The notes beneath the pieces were generated by a model. It was given only the letters and a program-made list of their open reading frames with translations. It did no database searches and was not told where the DNA came from. A DNA stretch of 64,000 nt from Heterobilharzia americana (Eukaryota > Platyhelminthes > Trematoda > Strigeidida > Schistosomatidae), in assembly GCA_944470555.2 (NCBI GenBank), contig OX104128.1, forward strand, positions 41,027,920 to 41,091,919, in the 5' to 3' direction. Of the stretch, positions 56,191 to 64,000 are shown one piece after another. Within the stretch, counting starts at the first letter, position 1, and each line of letters begins with the position of its first letter. The translations under genes and the position numbers were made by a program.

Positions 56191-56502
56191 ATATTTACTA
56201 GTTATCAGAAATGAATCATTTCCAAGTTGGAGTAACTTTCTACAAAGTTGACAATTATCTAATGTTAGGATATCCTATAAGTTAGAAAGTAAACTAATCC
56301 AATGAAAAGGGCGAATACAATAAATATTTGCAGTGAAGCTATTGTTGACTGATTTGTAATTCATTGTTAACCACAGTTAGATGTCATACAAGTACCTTTG
56401 TAGTATTATGAGTATACAAAACTGGCTATAATGAACTAATTAACTGTTAAAGGACTCAGTTTTGTTTGATTTGTGTTCTTGTTTCATTATTTAGGGGATG
56501 TA

Positions 56503-56679
56503 AAAAGCTTTTCTGCAGTTGATCAAACTCACGATGTGAGTGCAAGCGCAAGTATAACAAGTGAGGAGATTTTCTACCATTCGATTAACGTTAATAATGT
56601 GAAAATCACTGTAGCTTGCATAGTAAAGCGAAAACTTAAGTTCACTCATTATCAAACTACTATTGTCCTAACCTCCTAA
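56503..56679 (+). other. Exon-like open frame, unidentified
   Basis: A strong acceptor (TTCTTGTTTCATTATTTAG, ending about 56493) is followed by an open frame to TAA: DVKSFSAVDQTHDVSASASI, then EEIFYHSINVNNVKITVACI. Composition looks protein-like, but no family is recognised and the MFSD6-like gene lies antisense across the region. It could be a last exon of a nested gene or a chance frame. Confidence 0.22.
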
Positions 56680-57510
56680 ATATTTATGTTTACCATTAGG
56701 TACAAGCCTTGGAACTCAACAGTGTAACCAGTGAGCATGTAATAATTTTAACTGAAACTTTGACGTTAAATGTATTAAGAAACGACTTATTTGTTGATTG
56801 CTCTTTATATTATTACATTAGGAAACAATGTACCAGCATTGACTCAACTAATTGAAGTTGACCTTCAGTAATCGTTAAAACAATCCACATTAACCATTGA
56901 TAATTTAACCAAAACTGTCATTTATTCGTTTATTTTCAATATAACTTCTACATCTAGGATCTGATAATAACCTTAATAAAGTTTTGTAAACATTCTTTAC
57001 ATTTATATAATGATTCTTTACATATAGTTTGTAATGAGGTGACTGAATAGACCTTCCACAATAAATGTTTTTAAATCTTCCACAAAAACCAACACCTATA
57101 AAATGACCACTACAAGTGGCTGTTTGTAAACCCCATATTGATCAGTATTTTCATTGCAGAGTTGTACGGGTACCTTTTCAATATTAGTGCTAAGTTTATC
57201 TTAACTCGTAAAATCCTGATACCTACGAATGTCCTTCATTCGACTCAAGGTAAAATCTGTATTACTTATTCTTAAGGAGGGTCCCAAAAAGAATGTCTTT
57301 TCCCAATACAAAAGGCCTCACTACTAGTCTGAAGTAAAAATTTTGTTAGTAAGTTTTCTTCATGACCTCTCGGTATTAGGACCTTTTTTCTGCTCAGATT
57401 GGTCACTAATGCGAGTCTTACGTGTCGACATTAGCTACTTTTTATTACACTATGCAGTAAAAATGCTGAGTTTAATGTCACAAAGGTTCTTAGTGATTCG
57501 AAGATACCGT
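56680..57510. other. No recognisable feature
   Basis: AT-rich intron sequence. Confidence 0.35.
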
Positions 57511-57511
57511 T

Positions 57512-57650
57512 CTATACTGGGTGATGATTGAAGGTGGTCGCTGGTTCAAGTCCAGCCGCGGTCCAGATTTTCATCTCACCTTCAATCATCACCCAGTATA
57601 AATACTAGACTGCCAAACTACACCTATCTTAGATAGTCAAATGATACCGT
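57512..57650 (+). repeat. Foldback SINE S1 copy (short)
   Basis: ATACTGGGTGATGATTGAAG at 57514 is matched in reverse by CTTCAATCATCACCCAGTAT at 57580-57599, a 20-bp perfect inverted terminal repeat around GTCGCTGGTTCAAGTCC (B box). The A-box half is missing. The tail CTATCTTAGATAGTC follows. Confidence 0.8.
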
Positions 57651-57917
57651 TCTAGATAAACATTTACAGGAATGGATAGTTAACAATGATTTTTTTGACG
57701 GAGCTCCCGTCTATTCCAATTGGAATTGAAAATAAAAATATCTGAGTGTTGAATAGACTACAGTTCGGTGGTGATGAGTCAGATTACTCCATTGTTTATA
57801 AGATCTTGAAAAGATGTATTCAGTAGCGAATCATAAGTCAAGACGGAATATTCGTGAAAATAAATAAACTACTTACAGAAAGAAAGAAATATAAATGAAA
57901 TGAATAATTCTACTTAC

Positions 57918-58081
57918 ATAATATGTTCAGTCTTAGAGTTATTCTCTGACACAGACGTTAGATAAATTAAAAACTCTCCATTCTCATTCATATTTCCATG
58001 AAATAAGTATTCTTTATTTCTTGGTATTGTGAAAATCAGTAGCATCAGCCCCAGAGATACCGATGATAGTGCCATTAAAAC
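57918..58081 (-). CDS. MFSD6-like: MFSD6-like N-terminal-half exon
   Basis: The minus-strand exon lies between a strong acceptor (TTTTTTTGTCATTCTCAAG, ending 58082) and a GTAAGT donor at 57917. The 164 nt are open in one frame: VLMALSSVSLGLMLLIFTIP (a transmembrane helix), then RNKEYLFHGNMNENGEFLIY and LTSVSENNSKTEHI, ending two bases into a codon. This phase matches the start of the exon at 40072. The helix-then-polar-loop order suits helix 3 and the start of the large loop in MFSD6-like proteins. The intron to the next exon would be 17.8 kb, holding LINE A2, PLE P4 and others. Upstream exons were not found before the window edge. Confidence 0.6.
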
Positions 58082-58276
58082 CTTGAGAATGACAAAAAAA
58101 CTATTAATGAAGAAATGAAAAATACTGAGAAAAGTATACTTGTAAGCTGAATTATGAAATCTTCATATGACAGGGTTTTTCTAACATATGTTATCATTGA
58201 GATGAAAAGGATTTTAACTTTAAAGTAGTGTTTATCACGGGGTGACAACAGTTGGGGAAGCACTGAAAACCTGGGA

Positions 58277-58322
58277 ACACTGGACAGCTGTTTCGTCCCA
58301 CTGTGGGACTCTTCCATGGTCC
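58277..58322 (-). ncRNA. Hammerhead motif, core degraded
   Basis: The 46-nt unit on the minus strand with perfect GTCC/GGAC helix II, GAAA and ACAGCTGT, but TGGAAGA in the CTGAGGA position. Confidence 0.5.
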
Positions 58323-58396
58323 GACTAGGGATGGGATTCGAGGCCTTTATTTTTCACGGTGAACGCGCTAACCATCCCTAACCGGATCACGGGTAC

Positions 58397-58442
58397 GTAT
58401 TCCTGAGGAGTCTCATACCAGGGCGAAACAGCTGTCCAGTGC
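58397..58442 (+). ncRNA. Hammerhead motif, core intact, helix I weak
   Basis: CTGAGGA at 58403-58409, helix II GTCT/GGGC (two wobble pairs) with a CATACCA loop, GAAA, palindromic ACAGCTGT, GTC cleavage triplet. Helix I GTATTC/CAGTGC is largely unpaired. Confidence 0.55.
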
Positions 58443-58679
58443 TCCCAGGTTTTTAATAGCTCCTCAACTGATGTCTGTCCGCAGTGAATACTACCCCAAC
58501 ATATTATCATTTTAACACGGTTTTAATATTCATGAAAAATTATACAGTATAGAATACTTAAATGCTACGTCTAGACAACAAGGAATTAGGCTATCTACGT
58601 GTCAAGGGATATTACAAGAGACTTTCGGGATGAGTATCACACCTGTTGAGGTTTATCTTTGAAGTATACTGGCTTTCAT

Positions 58680-58855
58680 ATCAAATCGAAACTCATTCAC
58701 TAACCTTGTGCACATTCATGCAGTAGACAATGAGCTACACGTATTGTATGAGGGCTAATGATACTACCTGGCTATTCGATAGTCAGTAGGTGAAGCAGTA
58801 TTCGAACCCATGAACCACTGGTTAAAAGTCAACTCTCTAAACTGATGATTTTCAT
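58680..58855 (-). repeat. tRNA-like SINE S2, inverted orientation
   Basis: On the minus strand: CATGGGTTCGAATACTGC (B box), then CTACTGCATGAATGTGCACA, as in the copies at 20580 and 49425. Confidence 0.6.
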
Positions 58856-59375
58856 ATAGAATATTAGAATTTTTTTATTAAATCATATTTGTTGTATAGA
58901 ATATTAATTCTTCAAGGTTTTCACGGTTTTCCTCTTAAAGCAGATACACAAATGCTTTTTATCGATATTAGAATGCATTCAACCCATAACTCTACCCTTT
59001 AAAGAATTAAGCCATCGACAACGCATTTTTAGTTAAAGATTTCATGTCTAGAATCAATTAAGTGTTAATTAGATCGAGGCGACACAAGAAAGAATAGCTG
59101 CAATCACACGAATGCTTTGATTGTCCAGGAGATAGAAAATATTCAAGACACAAGTACCTTAAGCTTTGAGTAATTGCTGATGAAAAAAGACATCAGCAAA
59201 GCGAATTTGATAGAAGTGACAATAAGGATGCATGAAAATAATTCCAATTACCTTGAGGTGCATGAAAAGAATTAAGTTACACACTTTACTACCAATTAAG
59301 TAATAGTTGCCTGGAATTAGGCAGTTAGATGTATATTTCAAAACAGTGATGAAGTTTGGGAAAACTGAAAACTTG
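58856..59375. other. No recognisable feature
   Basis: AT-rich. A minus-strand frame at 59389-59159 has no recognisable domain and no phase-matching donor for the MFSD6-like gene. Confidence 0.35.
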
Positions 59376-59385
59376 GGAACGAATA

Positions 59386-59586
59386 TCATGATTGCTTGCC
59401 TTCAGAAAACTAAATGAATCGAAATATCCTAGTCATACTGAAGAGTGGGAAATCAAAGATGTTCTGTGTAAACCTGAGAACAAGGCCAGTTATTCCGTTG
59501 AAGAGGTTCTAGAAGGTTCAGTTGCTTCTCCAAATACGAGACTCCGTTTGTCGCTGATTAGTAGTGATTACAAAACATTTTCGTAA
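59386..59586 (+). other. Exon-like open frame, unidentified
   Basis: A good acceptor (GATTGCTTGCCTTCAG) is followed by KLNESKYPSHTEEWEIKDVL, then SVEEVLEGSVASPNTRLRLS, to TAA. Acidic and polar, protein-like, no family recognised. It lies antisense to the presumed 5' side of the MFSD6-like gene. Confidence 0.22.
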
Positions 59587-60100
59587 TAATTTTAAGCAAC
59601 TGTTAATTTAGGTGAGGATAATATTTCTCTCTAAGCGATCTTACAATAAAACTGTTTGAAGATTGTTGGAACTAAAAGCTGTTTCAAACTAGGGTTTAGG
59701 AGGTTTATTGATTGCACGGGAATTTTCATTATGGATTGACTCCATTTGGAGAGCAATTGAAAACTGTAGAGTTATTGAAAGACTGATCGTCGTTGTTTAG
59801 GGCTGCTTAGCACTGTGCACATATAACCTTAATTTTAACCGGTCCAAGTACCGTCAGATTTCACGGTGGATAACTTTTCACTCAGTAACTATGAAGAAAG
59901 TGTTATTTGAAAAAGTGGCATGTAAACTTTGACTAATTCTAATCAGGCTTTCAAAAATTTCCTCAAAACGCTAATCAAGAAACTTTTATTAGATATAAAT
60001 AAGTTGTGTTGGACAAATGTCAGCGTGTGCGAAATAAGAAATTTCAACGATTCGTACAAAGGTCTGCTGTTAGCTTTTTTAGTGAAATATTCAAAATCCA
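59587..60100. other. Mostly unrecognised; faint hammerhead-repeat remnant
   Basis: 59740-59860 read on the minus strand resembles a heavily decayed hammerhead repeat (GCACAGTGCTAAGCAGCCC, ACGACGATCAGTC). Nothing else seen. Confidence 0.3.
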
Positions 60101-60103
60101 CAT

Positions 60104-60126
60104 TATATATATATATATATATATAT
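60104..60126. repeat. Short (TA)n tract
   Basis: 23 bp of TA repeat. Confidence 0.9.
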
Positions 60127-60265
60127 TGCAGGTCAAGGAGATGAAATATATGATTTTTAAACCTCTTATTTATATTTCTGTAGACAAGAAATCTTCGCAT
60201 TCATATCGTCACTTATACTTCAAATCGTCTATGTTAGTTAAAATCAACTTAGCAAAGTGTCAAAT

Positions 60266-63200
60266 TAACCTTGCCTAGGTAACTAGGCCCGGTCCTAAGT
60301 CCGGATAAAGAGGGAAGGTTGGGCATCGGGCTAGCAACACCACTCCGGAAAACCAATCTAACCACTGAACAAACTTCGAAGCACAAGAAAAATATATAAA
60401 ATAAAATTAAACGTATTCCTTGCTAGAATCGGAGAGACGAAATGACGCCAGTTGGTGAAAGCCGTCGAGAAGCCAGTTGGAAGCTGTGTCTTCTCTCTCG
60501 CTCGATGAAAGCGAAAGTAAACACAAGGATATGGAATGTTTGCACGATGTTTGAAGCTGGCTGGCAAGCCTGCCCAGACTGCCAAGGAGATGAGATGATA
60601 TAACATAAAAGTGCTAGGGTGTGAATCTGCAAGGAATCTGCAGATGGAATGGAAGTGGACTCTCCAAACTGTCAACTGAAAAGTCAATTATCTACTCCGA
60701 TATTCTCATCCAGACGACAACCACGAGCACACTGAGTTTTCGAGTGGCTATCATGATATCCCTAACAGCATCGAAGGCCCTCATGCAGTGGGAACCGATC
60801 TCCTTCAGGATCATAATAGCAGGATTCAAATCAAAAGGAAAGAAAGTTACAGTCATACAATGCTACACTACGCACCTACAGATAATGCAGATACGAACGA
60901 AGAGAAGAAGGAGGAATTCAATAGACAACTGCAATCAGCACTGGACTGGACAAGACCCCACCCACATGGCGACATCAAAATTCTGATGAGTGGTGTGACA
61001 TGAATGCCAAACTGGGAGCAGACAACACAGGAAGAGAACCAATCATGAATGGAGAAACACTCAGTGAAGTGATGAATTAGAATGGAGAACTGTTTGCAAA
61101 CTTCTGCCCATTTAGTGATTTGGTGATTGGAGGCAGTGTGTACAGGCACAAGGATATTCACAAGGCAGCGACATGAATTTGTTTCCACCAGATACCAGGC
61201 ACACTAAAACTCAGATCGACTTCATCTCAATCTCAAGAAAGTGGAGATACAGACTACTGGACACAATATCAGATCACGAAGAGGAGCAGATGTAGGTTCA
61301 CTCAACTCTCCACCTAGTACAAGGAACCTTCCAAATCAAGTTGAAAGTCTTCAAAGAAGCTGGTGATGATAGACCACAGTTGAAGTTCAACACCCTGAAC
61401 AGAAACTGAAGGACGAAACTACAAACAACATTTTCCCGCCAGCCATCAGGAAGAAGTGGGAGACGTTGAGCAATATCCATGAAGAAACCTGTGTGGAAGA
61501 ACACTGGAACTCTTTGCAAGAGATGTGCAAGGAAACCTGCATGACCGTGTTAGGAAGGAAGAAGAAACAAGACAAGGAATGGATCTCCAGGGACACATGG
61601 AAGCTGATAGAGCAGAGAATGGAAGATGGTGAAGCAGAAGATGAACCAGTGCAGTGCAGTGCAGCGCAGCGCAGGCAGGGATGAACGACCAGAAGAGAAA
61701 CTGAGTGCAACGTCTAAAACGCTGGACAAAGAAGTGAAGAAGAGTGCATGGAAAGACAAAAGACACTTCTACGACACATTGGTAGGTGAAGCAGAACAGG
61801 CTGCAGGCAGGAGAAACCTGACAACACTATATCAAATAACCAGGTTACTATCTAGGAGATGGGGAAGAGATCAACGCAGATGAAACCGATGAGGCATAGT
61901 GAAGGAAACCTAGTTACCAAAGAGGAGAGAGAAACAAAGGAAACAATGGGTCGATCACTTCAAAATCTTTTGAATCGGCCAGCACCACCTCCAACTAGTC
62001 CAGAAATGCCACCAGCAGCCCATACATACAATTATCAGTGAACACAAGCCCCCCGACAAAAGCAGAAGTGAAGTCATGAGCCCCATAAAGTTGCTGAAAT
62101 CCGGGAAAGCAGAAGGACCAGATGGAATTCCTCCAGAAGCACTGAAAGCCGATGCAGAGACAACAGCGGACACACTCACACCTTGATGGCAGAAGGTTTG
62201 CAGGGAGGGAAGGAAGGAAGGAAAGATACCTGAAGACTGAAAGAAGGGCTTCCTTGTCAAACACCTAAAGAAGGGAGACATAAGTATTTGCAAAAAATGG
62301 CGTGGAATCATATTCCACTGCTGTCCACCATAAACAAAATATTGAGCCGCATCATCCTGGAGAGACTAAAATATGCTTCGCATTCAAAATTACGACCGAA
62401 ACAAGCTGGATTCTGGAAGTACAAATCATGCGTGGACCGAATTGCAACACTACGCTTCATCATGGAACAGAGCGTAGAATGGCACTCAACTCAACCTAAC
62501 CTCAACTTCATCGATTTTGGAAAGGCCTTTGACAGCGTCAAATGAGAAACATTTTGGCAACTGCTGCTTTAACACTACGGCTCCAGTGCCACAATCCTTT
62601 ATCGACCTCACTCAACAGTAGCTATATGATATACCATACTACATGCCAAGTGACTCACAATAGAAAGCAGCTCAGCGACTCCTTTGAAGTCAAGACAGAA
62701 GTAAGACGAGGCTGCCACCTACTATCACATATCATCTTCCCGACTGTGGTCGACTGGATCATGCAAGAAACGTGAGGAACGAGAAGAGGAGCACACGCCG
62801 TTTGAATGATGAAAAGACCCCAGAAGAAGATTTGGATTTCACTGATAGTGATTTATCTCTAGTGTTGCACAAGCTCGAAGACCTACAGACGAAAACCAAT
62901 AAGTGGGCAGAAGAGGCAGAACAGAGAAGGCGGCACTTCATGTGAACGTAGAGAAGCCAGAGGTGATGAAGGTGCTCAACCAACACCACCACCAATAACA
63001 AAAAGCTTCAGTCACCATCAACGGGAGAAACCTAAAGGAAGTCACCCTTTTCATCTACCTAGGCAGCATCCTTTTAACTATAGGCGGCACAGATGAGGAC
63101 GTCGAAGCCAGAATCGGAAAAGCAAGACAGGCCTTCATTTTTCTAAAGTCAGTGTGGAGGTCTACTGCACTCCACTTCACTCAACATAAGGGGTGAACAA

Positions 63201-63690
63201 GATCCGGATTTTCACCACCAATTTAGTCAAGTCAGTGCTTCTGTATGGTTTAGAAACTTGGCACGTTACAAAAAGCATTCTCAGCAAACTCTACACATTC
63301 ATCAACAGCTGCCTACGCTGGCTGGATACTGAAGATCAGATAGCCAGAAATAATAAGCAACAAGGAGCTCTGGCAACAAACCGACCAACAACCTGTCACC
63401 CAACAAATATGCAAAAGAAACTGGAGATGGATTTTATTGTACCCCGAGAAGACCGACTGTGGACATCACACGACAGGCCAGACCTTCGAGTGGAAGCCGC
63501 ATAGGAAACGACGAGTTGGGCGTCAGAGGGTGATATGGAGGAGATCATGTGAGGAAGAAACGAAAGTTTGTAGGTAGTCGTTTAGCCAGGTTGAAAAGGC
63601 TGCATAGAAAAAAATGAAATGGAGATGCGCTGGCGAATCCCCATGTTCCACTAGGAATCCAAGGGACAACTAATAATTATATTAATAGTG
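60266..63690 (+). mobile_element. SR2-like RTE LINE, copy A3, decayed full length
   Basis: The 5' start CCTTGCCTAGGTAACTAGG and CCGGTCCTAAGTCCGGATAA matches A2. EN: ICRWNGSGLSKLSTEKSIIY (about 60630), KGKKVTVIQCY (about 60831), ENGELFANFCPFSDLVIGG (61080). RT: SPIKLLKSGKAEGPDGIPPE (about 62081), SRIILERLKYASHSKLRPKQ (about 62345), NFIDFGKAFDSV (62504), INGRNLKEVTLF. Then the C-terminal KSVLLYGLETWHVTKSILSK (63229), RNNKQQGALATNRPTTCHPT. The tail is GGGACAACTAATAATTATAT. An interrupted GCAGTGCAGTGCAGCGCAG repeat sits at about 61656. Many frame breaks. Confidence 0.87.
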
Positions 63691-64000
63691 ATAGGTGTTA
63701 GGAGACCCTGATTAATTTCCTTTTTAAAAAGGATATCAGTGGCCGAGATTTATCCATGCTTTCGTCACCAAGACTTTGAAATGTCCTCCACTTTCGAAGC
63801 TTTCTGTTTACATAACTTGTTCTTGCATGCCTTTATCTTACTTTTACACTGAATATATCGAAAATTTCCTCTGGTTTTATCGGTTTCTGAAGTGACTAGA
63901 ACTAATTTGAGTTTGTATGGTTGCAAATTTAACTAGGCACTTATATGATCACTTGTCGATTTGGCCAAGCTCCTCATTACTAGTCTTTTCTCTCTGGATA
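63691..64000. other. No recognisable feature
   Basis: AT-rich sequence after LINE A3 to the window edge. Confidence 0.4.

Larger units (their letters stand above)
58230..58500. repeat. Inverted pair of hammerhead repeat units
   Basis: Left arm about 58255-58322 (minus-strand unit), right arm 58397-58465 (plus-strand unit), each with GAAACAGCTGTCCAGTG and CCCAGGTTTT, separated by about 75 bp containing GTGAACGCGCTAACC. Confidence 0.8.

Noticed and set aside
61387..62311. Minus-strand frames of more than 100 residues
   Set aside because: Antisense shadows of LINE A3.

Overview
The window is repeat-dense, AT-rich genomic DNA of a flatworm, most likely a schistosomatid trematode. Evidence: Sm-alpha-like tRNA-type repeats carrying a hammerhead ribozyme, two families of RTE-like LINEs, several Penelope-like element (PLE) subfamilies with GIY-YIG domains, long (TA)n tracts, and short exons separated by introns of up to about 18 kb. 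No rRNA gene, true tRNA gene, CRISPR array or prokaryotic feature was seen.

Host genes. Two conserved genes can be followed exon by exon. (1) A plus-strand gene related to RNFT1/RNFT2 (RING finger and transmembrane protein, TMEM118 type) has exons at 5059-5214, 14312-14401 and 27530-27661. The C3HC4 RING finger is split by a 13.1 kb intron, and the C-terminus has the Trp-Lys/Arg-Asp-Gly signature of the family. (2) A minus-strand major facilitator of the MFSD6 / MFS_1_like type has exons at 58081-57918, 40072-39793 and 38749-37722. The 5' exons of both genes lie outside the window or were not recognised. The two genes are convergent, about 10 kb apart at their 3' ends.

Mobile DNA. Almost everything else is transposon-derived and sits in introns or between the genes. 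An RTE-like LINE at 23401-27356 is nearly intact: all EN and RT motifs are present, there is one frameshift, and a 10-bp target-site duplication flanks it. Truncated relatives lie at 15600-18470, 21050-21900, 29190-29460, 44150-44400 and 54950-55970. A second, SR2-like LINE family has copies at 6870-9800 (minus), 40167-43440 and 60266-63690. PLE pieces lie at 1690-3110, 10865-13555, 18475-20510, 30518-31700, 36085-36900 and 50880-52790, and a gypsy-type integrase remnant at about 3120-3570. tRNA-like SINEs of two families are scattered throughout.

Most notable signal. A second hammerhead family, distinct from Sm-alpha, recurs at least eight times as a constant 46-nt unit: helix I around GCACTG/CAGTGC, a CTGAGGA core, GTCC/GGAC helix II, GAAA, and a loopless palindromic helix III ACAGCTGT. 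Copies are embedded in a longer tRNA-like repeat, are often arranged as inverted pairs, and in one case sit directly at the broken 3' end of a PLE. They look like retrozyme or PLE pLTR units. One lies in the 0.59 kb spacer of a large, almost perfect inverted repeat (arms 32821-33383 and 33975-34524).

Limits. Element borders without a target-site duplication are approximate. Family names rest on motifs read by eye, not on database searches.
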